Source: Butyrivibrio sp. CB08
GTDB lineage: Bacteria > Bacillota > Clostridia > Lachnospirales > Lachnospiraceae
Reading direction: 5' to 3'
Length of the DNA stretch: 64,000 bases
Assembly: GCF_003625485.1 (NCBI RefSeq)
Contig: NZ_RAIR01000006.1
Span: 62,001-126,000 of the forward strand
This document shows positions 26,181 through 33,970 of the stretch, in pieces (position 1 is the stretch's first letter; every line of letters begins with the position of its first letter). The notes under the pieces were generated by a model. The model had not been told where the DNA came from and did not search any database. It saw only the letters and a list, made by a program, of their open reading frames with translations. The position numbers were made by a program, and so were the translations under genes.

Positions 26181-27329
26181 TTACTTAAGCTGATCCTCTG
26201 TGTAGTAACCAGAATCGATAAGAAGTTCCTTGTAGTTGTTAACGTCTGCAAATACAGGCTCGCAAAGGAATGAAGGAATGATACCTGTTCCGTTGTCGTA
26301 TGTCTTTGTATCGTTAACTGGAGCCTCTGAACCCTTCATGATAGCGTCAACCATCTCTACAGTCTTAGCTGCAAGAGTACGTGTATCCTTGAAGATAGAC
26401 ATTGACTGCTTTCCAGCGATCATGTTCTTTACAGAAACGATATCACAGTCCTGACCTGTGATGATTGGCCAATCACCTGTGTAGTTAGCTTCGAGTGAGT
26501 TTGTAACACCCTGAGCTGTTGAGTCGTTTGAGCACATAACAGCGTCAAGCTTTGTTCCATCTGCATAGTTAGCAGAAATGATAGCGTCCATTCTTGACTG
26601 AGCGTTCTCTGTTGCCCAGTTAGCTGTAGCAACACTATCGAAATCCTTCTGACCAGACTTAACTACGAGCTTGCCCTCATCGATGTACTTGTTAAGTACG
26701 TCCATAGCGCCGCCGAAGAAGAATCTAGCATTGTTGTCACCAGGATCACCTGTGAAGAGCTCGATGTTGAATGGGCCTGCTGCGTTGTCAAGATCAAGCT
26801 GATCTCTGATGTACTCGCCCTGCTTTGTTCCTACCATGTAGTTATCGAATGTAGCATAGTAAGAAACAGCGTCAGAATTCATGATAAGACGGTCGTAAGC
26901 GATAACAGCTACGCCCTGCTCTTTAGCCTGCTCAAGAACTGTTCCAAGTGAATCACCATCGATAGATGCGATTACAAGAACCTTAGCGCCAGATGAGATC
27001 ATGTTCTCGATCTGTGAAACCTGTGTAGGAATATCGTTTGATGCATACTGAAGGTCAACTTCGTATCCAGCTGCCTCGAGCTGCTTCTGCATGTTCTCGC
27101 CGTCCTGATTCCATCTCTGGAGATCCTTAGTAGGCATTGCAACACCTACTCTTCCAGCTCCGCCTGCCTCTGCTGCTGGAGCTTCTGCTGCTGGAGCCTC
27201 TGCTGCAGGTGCTTCTGCTGCTGGAGCCTCAGCTGTCTCTGTTGCTGCTGGTGCAGATGAGCCGCAACCAACAAGTAATGACATTGTCATTGCTGTTGCA
27301 AGAATACCGCTTAAAAGTTTTTTCTTCAT
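26181..27329 (-). CDS. ChvE-like monosaccharide-binding lipoprotein
   Basis: Extracellular sugar-binding lipoprotein (periplasmic-binding-protein type 1) feeding the GguAB-like transporter. The 382-residue protein has a signal peptide with lipobox LLVGC. An unusual Ala/Pro/Glu linker of repeated AEAPA units (about residues 30-56) follows, then the ChvE/XylF-type domain (VGVAMPTKDLQRWNQDG; CSNDSTAQGV; ITGQDCD). ATG at 27329 with GGGAGGG upstream. Terminated from the upstream regulatory genes by 27443-27480. Confidence 0.95.
   Translation of the reverse strand: MKKKLLSGILATAMTMSLLVGCGSSAPAATETAEAPAAEAPAAEAPAAEAPAAEAGGAGRVGVAMPTKDLQRWNQDGENMQKQLEAAGYEVDLQYASNDIPTQVSQIENMISSGAKVLVIASIDGDSLGTVLEQAKEQGVAVIAYDRLIMNSDAVSYYATFDNYMVGTKQGEYIRDQLDLDNAAGPFNIELFTGDPGDNNARFFFGGAMDVLNKYIDEGKLVVKSGQKDFDSVATANWATENAQSRMDAIISANYADGTKLDAVMCSNDSTAQGVTNSLEANYTGDWPIITGQDCDIVSVKNMIAGKQSMSIFKDTRTLAAKTVEMVDAIMKGSEAPVNDTKTYDNGTGIIPSFLCEPVFADVNNYKELLIDSGYYTEDQLK
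27172..27236 (-). repeat. 15-bp tandem repeat encoding the AEAPA linker
   Basis: About four copies of a 15-base unit (GCTGGAGCCTCTGCT-like on the plus strand) encode repeated Ala-Pro-Ala-Ala-Glu between lipobox and sugar-binding domain. The copies differ at few third positions, so copy number could vary by slippage in steps of five residues without frameshift. Confidence 0.85.
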
Positions 27330-27440
27330 GGTTTCCCTCCCTTAAAAAATTAAGTTGGTTTGTTTACACACATAAGTTATCACATATTAAATAGCAATGA
27401 TTTATGAAATACAGCATATTTTTATTTACAAAAATTTAAT

Positions 27441-27482
27441 AAAAAAGCTGTGCTAGCATTTTTTTGCCAGCACAGCACACGA
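27441..27482 (-). terminator. Terminator after the second binding-lipoprotein gene
   Basis: GCTGTGCTGGC pairs with GCTAGCACAGC over an A-rich loop, followed by TTTTTTATT leftward. Confidence 0.88.
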
Positions 27483-27498
27483 TATTAATATAATGCTA

Positions 27499-28572
27499 TT
27501 AGTTTGATGGCATCTTACCAGGAACATTAAGATACACATCTTCTTTTAAGTGGAATCCACTCTTAATGATAACCTCATTGATGTTGCTCTCATTAACGCT
27601 TACAGGGTCTATCTTAAGGTATGGCACCATTTCTGATCCGTCATCATACTGAGAGAGATTGGGATCCTCAACACCCTGTCCAAGCGCAAGAAGAACCGAC
27701 GCCTGGGCAGCTCTCTGAGCCAGCTTCTCAATAGGCTTATAAACTGTCATAAGCTGCGTGCCCTCTACAATCCTCTGGCAGGCCTCAAGGTCTGCGTCCT
27801 GACCAACAACCAGTATCTTTCCTGCAAGTCTCTTTTCCGCAAGGGCATGTACCACTCTTGTGGCAAGATCGTCGTTACCGCACATTATTGCGTCTGCCAT
27901 AACAACTTTGTCCATGTTATTTATGATGTAGTTGCCTGCCTCCTCAGCTTTCCAGCCGTCTGCGTAGAAGGTGTCGATGATCTCGTTTCTGTTCTGTCTC
28001 ATGACTTTTTTAAAGCCGTTTTCAACCATAGGTACGTTGAAATCTGTAAGCGATCCGCATATCATCAAAACTTTTCCGTTCTTCACATCTCTTTTAACTA
28101 TGGCTTCGCCCATCATCTGGCCAACCTTCTCGTTGTCAAAAGAGATATACAGATCAACACCTGCATCCTTGATGGGCCTGTCGTAGGCGATAACCTTGAT
28201 CCCTGCGTCCTGAGCCTTCTTAACGGACTCAGCTATGGCTGTGGAATCAATACAGATGATGACAATAACGTCCATTCCGCTCTTGATGAAGTACTCGATC
28301 TGCTGCTTCTGCTGCATTGGGTCTCCGTTGGCGTTCTGGATATTGACCTCAGCCCCAAGCTCCTTGGCAGTAGACACGAACACGTCCCTGTCCCTCTGCC
28401 ATCTCTCAATGACAAAGGAGTCAAAGCACATTCCAATGCTTATCTTGTCGTCGTCTTCCTTGTCCTTTTTGCTGCTGTCAGCGCCTTCCCCTCCGCAGGC
28501 TGTCAGCGACAAAACGCATAATACAAGCGCAAGGATAAAAGAAATCCCTCTTTTCCTTACTATTTTCCCCAT
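27499..28572 (-). CDS. Sugar-binding lipoprotein (XylF/RbsB-like) in the sensing cluster
   Basis: Extracellular type 1 periplasmic-binding protein of 357 residues. Signal peptide with lipobox SLTAC, then a Lys/Asp/Glu linker and domain motifs SIGMCFDSFVIERWQRD, DVIVIICIDSTA, IKVIAYDRPI, CGNDDLATRV and VVGQDADLEACQ. It begins eight bases after the YesN-type regulator and ends at its own terminator before the transporter. It is therefore transcribed with the regulators, not the transporter, and may be a sensing or high-affinity accessory protein. The sugar is unknown; XylF-like motifs favour a pentose or galactose-type ligand. Confidence 0.9.
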   Translation of the reverse strand: MGKIVRKRGISFILALVLCVLSLTACGGEGADSSKKDKEDDDKISIGMCFDSFVIERWQRDRDVFVSTAKELGAEVNIQNANGDPMQQKQQIEYFIKSGMDVIVIICIDSTAIAESVKKAQDAGIKVIAYDRPIKDAGVDLYISFDNEKVGQMMGEAIVKRDVKNGKVLMICGSLTDFNVPMVENGFKKVMRQNRNEIIDTFYADGWKAEEAGNYIINNMDKVVMADAIMCGNDDLATRVVHALAEKRLAGKILVVGQDADLEACQRIVEGTQLMTVYKPIEKLAQRAAQASVLLALGQGVEDPNLSQYDDGSEMVPYLKIDPVSVNESNINEVIIKSGFHLKEDVYLNVPGKMPSN

Positions 28573-28580
28573 TACTCTTT

Positions 28581-30176
28581 TTAACCTCTCTCTTTAAACT
28601 CAGTAGGTGTAACTCCCACATTCTTTTTGAAACTGCGGCTGAAGTAGTTCGGATCTGTGTATCCGCAGGTAGCGCAGACCTCCTTGATGGACATGTCCGT
28701 ACCAGACAACAGCTCTTTTGCCTTGTCGATCCTTATATTGGTCAGGTACTCAATAAAGTTAAGGCCACTCTCCTCCTTGAAGATCTTACTGAAATAGTAG
28801 GGCGAGATGTTGACCTGTCTTGATACGTCGTCTAAGGAAATCTCTTTGCTGTAGTTATCTTTAATATACTCCATAGCGGTCCTTATGATATCGTTGGAAC
28901 GCTCTTCCCTCTTACTTACTACGTCGCTGCAGGCGTTTGAGAGCTTGGCGATAAACCAGTCCCGGACCTCCGTTGGAGTGCTCATTCCCATGATCTCCGG
29001 AAGGTAGGTGTCTCTTCCTGAATAGTGGTAGGTCTGACCTCCACTCTGGTATGCAATGTGCTCAGCATAGAGTGCAAACTCAAGGGCCTTAAGCCTCATG
29101 GACATCAGGTCTCCTGAACCAGCTCTCTGGCACATCCAGTCAGCATACTTGTCGGCGTAAACCAGCATGCCGTTTAAGTCTCCCTTTGAAACAGCCTCAA
29201 ACATAGGCTTTTCAAGCTCTTTGGGATAGTCCTCCTCATAGCTGCAGCTGATGGTAAGGTCATCCACATGAGCCACGGTTCCTGTTGTAGCGATAAGAGC
29301 ATTTAAAGCTTCTCTGTAGGAATCTCCCAGATCCCTCAGTGGATGCAGAGCGCCAATTCCCACACGGAAGTTGATATCTGTCTTTTTGCGAAGGTATCTG
29401 CACATGTCCCTGGCTCTGTCAATGAGCTCAGTTCTGTCATTGTACTCAAGGACCTTGCTTCCATAAGGAACCAGCACAGCGATCTTATTGGCCATAACGT
29501 TTCCTATCTTGCAGTCAAAAAAGCTCTTGACCCCTTCACGGATCTCCCTGTACATACCAGATACTTTTACGGAGCTTCCTACGGCGTTGGTCATGTGGTT
29601 ACCTTCCTGGGTTTCGCCGCAGACGATAGCCATCATGTATCCGTAGTCGTCCTCGATTCCAAGAATGCTCTTATAGCTGTCCACATCCTCCTCAAAATGC
29701 TCCTGAAGAAGAATGTCGTAGATAAGGCCGTTCTCAATGATAGGCTCGATGGTCTCAAGCTTTTCTTTTATGAGAAGCTCGTTGCTCCTCTTGGCTCTTT
29801 CTGAATCTATCTGGTCCATGGCGCGCTTTAAGGTGTCTATTACCTTCATTCGCTCCATGGGCTTTGTTATATACTCAAGTACTCCAAGCTTGATGGCCTC
29901 TTTGGCGTAGTCAAACTTATCATAGGCTGACATGACGATAAACACAGCGTTTGGACAGAACTGCTTCATCTCCTTGATGGCGTCGATACCGTTGATACCG
30001 GGCATGTGGATATCAACAACCGCAATATCCGGTCTGAACTGCTCAGCCACCTCGATAAGGCGTCTGCCGGTCTTTGCAAACTCAAGACTGCACTTGTCCC
30101 CAAACTCTTTTTCAATTATGAATTTCATTGAGTCGATGACGATTCCTTCGTCATCCGCGATCATCACTCTGTACAT
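28581..30176 (-). CDS. yesN: YesN-family response regulator with AraC-type output
   Basis: Cytoplasmic response regulator of 531 residues. The N-terminal receiver domain (1-125) has phosphoacceptor Asp in VVDIHMPGINGI and the conserved Lys in EYITKPMER. A middle GAF/helical region follows (about 130-420), then a C-terminal pair of helix-turn-helix motifs (SLDDVSRQVNISPYYFSKIF; EVCATCGYTDPNYFSRSF). It overlaps the upstream kinase gene by 26 bases. Most likely it activates the adjacent sugar transporter genes. Paired with the YesM-type kinase. Confidence 0.95.
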   Translation of the reverse strand: MYRVMIADDEGIVIDSMKFIIEKEFGDKCSLEFAKTGRRLIEVAEQFRPDIAVVDIHMPGINGIDAIKEMKQFCPNAVFIVMSAYDKFDYAKEAIKLGVLEYITKPMERMKVIDTLKRAMDQIDSERAKRSNELLIKEKLETIEPIIENGLIYDILLQEHFEEDVDSYKSILGIEDDYGYMMAIVCGETQEGNHMTNAVGSSVKVSGMYREIREGVKSFFDCKIGNVMANKIAVLVPYGSKVLEYNDRTELIDRARDMCRYLRKKTDINFRVGIGALHPLRDLGDSYREALNALIATTGTVAHVDDLTISCSYEEDYPKELEKPMFEAVSKGDLNGMLVYADKYADWMCQRAGSGDLMSMRLKALEFALYAEHIAYQSGGQTYHYSGRDTYLPEIMGMSTPTEVRDWFIAKLSNACSDVVSKREERSNDIIRTAMEYIKDNYSKEISLDDVSRQVNISPYYFSKIFKEESGLNFIEYLTNIRIDKAKELLSGTDMSIKEVCATCGYTDPNYFSRSFKKNVGVTPTEFKERG

Positions 30177-31662
30177 CGTTTGCTTCTTTCTTCTGTCTTG
30201 GGATGCGCACTATAAACTCGCAGCCCATATTTTCTCCCTGGCTGTGGATCTCTACAACGTCATCCCTTCCCGCATAGAGGCGAAGTCTTGCTATAACGTT
30301 GCCAAGTCCTATTCCGTTGTTGTCGTACTGCTGCTCTCTTGGCTCGTAGCTGCCATCAAGGATCCTGTCGATCTCCTCTTTGGCAATGCCCTTCCCGTTG
30401 TCAGCAACACTTATGCAGACATCCTCTCCGTCCCTGAATACCTTGAGGCTTATCTTTCCCTTATCTCCCATCTCTCTGATACCGTGGTTTACGGCATTTT
30501 CTACGATGGGCTGAAGGATCATGCTTGGCATCTTGATATCAAGGAGCCTTTTGTCTATCTGCTTTTCATAGCCGATATCTCCGGAGAATCTTACATTCAG
30601 GATCTGGATGTAATTGTCTACCAGGTCTACCTCTTCTCTTACTGTAACGTCATTTTTGTTGTTCTTAACGTTATATCTGAAAAAGTCTGCAACTGTCTGA
30701 ACATACTCGTAGGTCTTATCTGCACCTTCCATCATGGCAAGCTGAGCGCCTGCATTTAAGGTGTTGAACAAAAAGTGCGGATTGATCTGAGCCTGCAGGT
30801 ACTTAAGCTGGGCTTCCTTAAGGTGAGCGGTCATCATCAGCTCTTTTTCCTGAAGGAGTCTCTCTTTTTCCATACTCTCCTTGAGCTGCTCGATGTACTG
30901 TTTGATGCTGACAACCATCTTGTTGAAGGCCCTTGTTACGACACCAACCTCATCGTCGTATGGAGTGTCCGGAATCTCTGTATCGAAGTTACCTTTAGAA
31001 ACCTCGTCCGCGCTGCTTGCAAGATTCTTAAGCGGCATGGTCATGGCGTTTACAAGGCTGGCTACCATTATAACGTTGCCCACCATGATAAGGGTCATGA
31101 CAAGAACGCCTGCTGCCTCAAACTTCTTAAAGGCTTTGCTGAGGGCAGTGTACTTCTCTGAGTTTACTACAAAGAGTTCCAGGTTCAGGTTTGTGATATA
31201 TTCCTCGATATCGTCGCACAGCTCTGTGGCATTCTCATAGTAGGTGCGATACTTCTCAACATTTCGACCTCGCTTGGCCTCAACAGTCTGGGCAACTTCA
31301 TCAAGATAAGTCTTGGACATAAACTTGATATTGCGCTCCATCCTGTCGTAGCTCTGGTCGGTTATCTTATCATTCAGAGTATCAGTAAGATCCTGGTATC
31401 TCTGGGCACTTTTGTAATAGTTTTCCAAAGACTCACTGGTCTTGGAGCTTAGGTACTCCGTCATGGAATCCTGCACATCAGAAAGAGCGGTGGTCAGTTC
31501 ATTCAGCTGTCTGTTGTCCAGATAGGCTGCTTCCATATCGTTGGACATGCTGTTGATTCCAAGGATCAGGAAGATATTCACCACGAAGATGATAACATTG
31601 GTGATAGCGCAGATGATAATGATCTTAAACTGCAGGGGCTTATCAAAGAATCTACTCTTCAT
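30151..31662 (-). CDS. yesM: YesM/LytS-type sensor histidine kinase
   Basis: Membrane kinase of 503 residues with membrane segments near 13-33 and 182-206, and an extracytoplasmic helical bundle between them (four-helix MCP-like, not Cache). A HAMP domain follows (about 207-260), then a coiled coil and the HisKA_7TM-type phosphoacceptor region with INPHFLFNTL, then HATPase with N-box VENAVNHGI. The helical sensor suits indirect sensing through a binding protein. It overlaps the upstream anchored binding protein by 11 bases and the regulator by 26, so the three are coupled. Confidence 0.94.
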   Translation of the reverse strand: MKSRFFDKPLQFKIIIICAITNVIIFVVNIFLILGINSMSNDMEAAYLDNRQLNELTTALSDVQDSMTEYLSSKTSESLENYYKSAQRYQDLTDTLNDKITDQSYDRMERNIKFMSKTYLDEVAQTVEAKRGRNVEKYRTYYENATELCDDIEEYITNLNLELFVVNSEKYTALSKAFKKFEAAGVLVMTLIMVGNVIMVASLVNAMTMPLKNLASSADEVSKGNFDTEIPDTPYDDEVGVVTRAFNKMVVSIKQYIEQLKESMEKERLLQEKELMMTAHLKEAQLKYLQAQINPHFLFNTLNAGAQLAMMEGADKTYEYVQTVADFFRYNVKNNKNDVTVREEVDLVDNYIQILNVRFSGDIGYEKQIDKRLLDIKMPSMILQPIVENAVNHGIREMGDKGKISLKVFRDGEDVCISVADNGKGIAKEEIDRILDGSYEPREQQYDNNGIGLGNVIARLRLYAGRDDVVEIHSQGENMGCEFIVRIPRQKKEANDVQSDDRG

Positions 31663-32731
31663 CTTCGTCCTCCCCTGTCAGAAACTGATTAACATTGTCC
31701 TGATTTATAAGAGTTACATCTGCAAGGTAATATTCACTTGTGTTTCCAAGGTCATAATAATCTGAAAGGGCCTTGATGCTGTACTCACCAAGCTGCCTTG
31801 CATCTATTGAAACAGTGGCGTAAATTCCGCCTCTTTCAATGGCTGTCAGTATATCCTGTGAATCGTAATATCCAAGTATGTTTACTTCTCCAACCTTGTT
31901 AAAGTCAACTACTGCCTGATATGCGCAGACTGTACTAAGTTCATTGAGGCAAACGATGACGTCCGGAACCTCCTCTTCCATGAAGATATCCCTTATGGAC
32001 TCTTCCACTGAGAAGGAATTGGAATTATCAACCGTCATGATGGATATGGAAAATTCCGCATCTGTGGCGTTTTCTTCCATGATGGCATCCTGCATTGCAG
32101 GGATGATGATGTTCTGTCCGGTATCTTTGGTATCAGAATTGGCAACTACAACCACCTTGACGTGGGAGCGCTCTTCAAAGCTCTCAGCTTCAATAAAGTC
32201 TTCTCTTCGTCTCTCCTTGATGACATTGATAACCTGCTTGCCATACATCTTACCTATACTGTATCCGCCAACTCCAACGAAACTAAGCCTGTCAGATCTC
32301 GTATTGTCTCCGTACAGGGTAACTACTGGGATTCCTCCCCAGACAGCTTCGTTTATCAGCTCTGTCATGGTATCAGATTCATCAGCAGATACCATGATGG
32401 CGTCGGGCCTTGCAGCTATGGCCATCTTCATGAGTTCCTCGGTCGTGTACTCTCCTGAGAGATTATTACCAAGCAGATCCACATAGATATTCTCTTCCTT
32501 AGCCGCTTCTAAAGCGCCGTCGTAAACCGACTGCCAGAAATCTGACTTGTGATTGTCAGCGATAAGGCAGTAGTACTTGTCATATTCCCTTACGTCGGAA
32601 CTTCCCTTAACACTAAGCTTATAAAATCTGAAAACAATTGCACCAACAACAATAGTAACTAACAGAAACAGAATTGTTGCGGCAAAGATCAGATATTGTT
32701 TGTTTTCGTTTGTTTTATACTGCTTATCCAT
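31652..32731 (-). CDS. Membrane-anchored sugar-binding protein (XylFII-like sensor partner)
   Basis: A type 1 periplasmic-binding domain anchored by one N-terminal membrane helix (about residues 14-36 of the 359-residue form) with no lipobox and no cleavage site. This differs from the lipoprotein binding proteins nearby. Domain motifs: YYCLIADNHKSDFWQSVYDGA, RPDAIMVSADES, IPVVTLYGDN, VVIVCLNELSTV-type hinge, NILGYYDSQDIL. XylFII-LytS-YesN systems use just such an anchored protein to switch the kinase. Neither candidate start (32758 or 32731) has a good RBS; I favour 32731. An Asp/Glu tail ends the protein. Confidence 0.85.
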   Translation of the reverse strand: MDKQYKTNENKQYLIFAATILFLLVTIVVGAIVFRFYKLSVKGSSDVREYDKYYCLIADNHKSDFWQSVYDGALEAAKEENIYVDLLGNNLSGEYTTEELMKMAIAARPDAIMVSADESDTMTELINEAVWGGIPVVTLYGDNTRSDRLSFVGVGGYSIGKMYGKQVINVIKERRREDFIEAESFEERSHVKVVVVANSDTKDTGQNIIIPAMQDAIMEENATDAEFSISIMTVDNSNSFSVEESIRDIFMEEEVPDVIVCLNELSTVCAYQAVVDFNKVGEVNILGYYDSQDILTAIERGGIYATVSIDARQLGEYSIKALSDYYDLGNTSEYYLADVTLINQDNVNQFLTGEDEDEE

Positions 32732-32771
32732 AAATCCGATTGTACCAAATCGCGCCAATAAGAAAAAGCTA

Positions 32772-32815
32772 TTGACAAAGCTTTCAATGTAGTTTAATAT
32801 TTACTTTGCTGTCAA
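32772..32815. promoter_or_regulatory. Overlapping opposite promoters for tRNA-Gly (+) and the sugar-sensing genes (-)
   Basis: Plus strand: -35 TTGACA (32772-32777), 17 bases, -10 TAATAT (32795-32800), ahead of tRNA-Gly at 32830. Minus strand: -35 TTGACA (32810-32815), 18 bases, -10 TACATT (32786-32791), ahead of the anchored binding-protein gene. The footprints overlap, so polymerase can occupy only one at a time. Confidence 0.7.
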
Positions 32816-32829
32816 CAACGACAGGCAAT

Positions 32830-32902
32830 GCGATAGTAGCTTAGTTGGTAAAGCGCCACCTTGCCAAGGTGGAGACCGCGGGTTCGAGCCCCGTCTATCG
32901 CT
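32830..32902 (+). tRNA. tRNA-Gly (anticodon GCC), copy 2
   Basis: Same 72-base body as the copy at 18952-19024, anticodon loop TTGCCAA (GCC), discriminator U, no encoded CCA. Followed by TATTTTTTTG, which may terminate with the tRNA acceptor structure. Confidence 0.97.
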
Positions 32903-32952
32903 TATTTTTTTGCCATTTTTCAGATTCGTTCATCCACAAAAATAAACAATAA

Positions 32953-32990
32953 AAAACTGGGCACGGGATAATCTCTCGTGCCCAGTTTCA
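32953..32990. terminator. Terminator between tRNA-Gly and the small sigma-linked gene
   Basis: AAACTGGGCACG pairs perfectly with CGTGCCCAGTTT over an 11-base loop. TTTTTTATTG follows on the minus side (ending the sigma-factor unit) and CATTTTG on the plus side. Confidence 0.9.
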
Positions 32991-33004
32991 TTTTGTTTAA
33001 ACTA

Positions 33005-33196
33005 TCACAGCTTGGTCTCCTGCTTCTTGGTGAATGCGTCTACAACACCAGCGGCATTTAACATTCCAAGCTCATCATCTGAAAGAACCTGAATATCATC
33101 TGAATATCTGGACTCAACGTCCTTTATGATAGATGCAAGCTTATCATTTGGCTCATATTTCTGATAATCAAACAATCTTGATAATTTCTTTTCCAT
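33005..33196 (-). CDS. Small protein of unknown function downstream of the ECF sigma factor
   Basis: I do not recognise this 63-residue soluble, acidic protein. There is no membrane segment, so it is not a standard membrane anti-sigma factor. A C-terminal LSDDELGMLNAAGV segment has a loose resemblance to the LSDDEL...AGG part of nitrile-hydratase/nif11-type peptide leaders. Start chosen at ATG 33196 because GGAGGT lies eight bases upstream; an earlier ATG (33229) has none. It follows the sigma gene by ~80 bases and shares its terminator. It could modulate the sigma factor, but that is position-based only. Confidence 0.7.
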   Translation of the reverse strand: MEKKLSRLFDYQKYEPNDKLASIIKDVESRYSDDIQVLSDDELGMLNAAGVVDAFTKKQETKL

Positions 33197-33277
33197 AGAA
33201 GCAACCTCCATTTTGTAAGCATCGTTCATTTGCTTTCAATCTTTTATACGAACGACAAGGATATGTGGCAAAAAAAT

Positions 33278-33751
33278 TTATAACATATCTCTTAGTCTTC
33301 CCAAAGCCTCTCTGTGCCTTAACTTGACAACGCCATATGAGAGGTTCATCTTAACAGCTATATCCTGAAGGGTAAGTCCCTTGTAATACCTGAGGACGAT
33401 TATATCCATCTGTTCCTGCGGGAGCCTACTCAGCGCATCTGCAAGAATCTCCAGGTTCTCGTTATTTAATACCTCATCCTCAATGGAGCTTCCCTCGTCG
33501 GTAAGATCCTCTGGGATCTCTGAATGTATGTGATTAGTTCTGTAAAAATCTATGACCGTGTTGCTGGTCATGGAATAGATCCATGTTGAAAGGCTTGCCT
33601 TGGATTCATCGTAGGTATCAAGCTTACTGTAGATCTTAACAAAGATATCGCTTGTGATATCCTCAGCATCCTCCGGTGAATTGACGTGATTTCTCACATA
33701 GCCAAAAACCTTGTCTCTGTACTGGGTATAGATTTCTTCTTTAGTCAGCAT
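33278..33751 (-). CDS. ECF-type RNA polymerase sigma factor
   Basis: Group 4 sigma factor of 157 residues. Region 2 covers about 10-70 (YRDKVFGYVRN, DAEDITSDIFVKIY, STWIYSMTSNTVIDFYR) and region 4 about 100-155 (LPQEQMDIIVLRYYKGLTLQDIAVKMNLSYGVVKLRHREAL). Start at ATG 33751 with GGGTGG upstream; the earlier ATG (33790) lacks one. Promoter TTAGCA-16-TATAAT lies at 33796-33823 and shares its -35 area with the tRNA-Pro promoter. No classical anti-sigma gene is next to it. Confidence 0.9.
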   Translation of the reverse strand: MLTKEEIYTQYRDKVFGYVRNHVNSPEDAEDITSDIFVKIYSKLDTYDESKASLSTWIYSMTSNTVIDFYRTNHIHSEIPEDLTDEGSSIEDEVLNNENLEILADALSRLPQEQMDIIVLRYYKGLTLQDIAVKMNLSYGVVKLRHREALGRLRDML

Positions 33752-33795
33752 ACTTATGTCCACCCTCTCCGAAAATAAGATACTAATCACCTATA

Positions 33796-33845
33796 ATTAT
33801 ACCTTAATTACTCCACTTGCTAAAGAGCAGATTATCAAATATAAT
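33796..33845. promoter_or_regulatory. Divergent promoters of sigma factor (-) and tRNA-Pro (+) sharing the -35 region
   Basis: Plus: -35 TTGCTA (33817-33822), 17 bases, -10 TATAAT (33840-33845). Minus: -35 TTAGCA (33818-33823), 16 bases, -10 TATAAT (33796-33801). The two -35 hexamers are the same bases read on opposite strands. Confidence 0.65.
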
Positions 33846-33865
33846 ATTTTGGCAACCACAGATTT

Positions 33866-33939
33866 CGGGGCGTGGCTCAGCTTGGTAGAGCGCTGCGTTC
33901 GGGACGCAGAGGTCGCGTGTTCGAATCACGTCGCCCCGA
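33866..33939 (+). tRNA. tRNA-Pro (anticodon CGG)
   Basis: Acceptor CGGGGCG/CGCCCCG, D-loop CTCAGCTTGGTAGAG, anticodon stem CTGCG/CGCAG with loop TTCGGGA (anticodon CGG, reads CCG), T-loop TTCGAAT. The C1-G72 first pair and A73 are typical of tRNA-Pro. CCA is not encoded. The MBOAT gene starts 31 bases downstream with no terminator between, so cotranscription and processing are possible. Confidence 0.97.
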
Positions 33940-33970
33940 TTTCGATTCTTTTAAGAGTATGGAGTCTTCC

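Noticed and set aside
27847-28521. 224-codon plus-strand ORF
   Set aside because: Antisense to the binding-lipoprotein gene; mirror of its codon usage.
29932-30759. 275-codon plus-strand ORF
   Set aside because: Antisense to the YesN and YesM genes; no domain.
33872-33970. Extension of the MBOAT frame into tRNA-Pro
   Set aside because: It would be coding inside the tRNA gene; ATG 33971 has an RBS and the family N-terminus.
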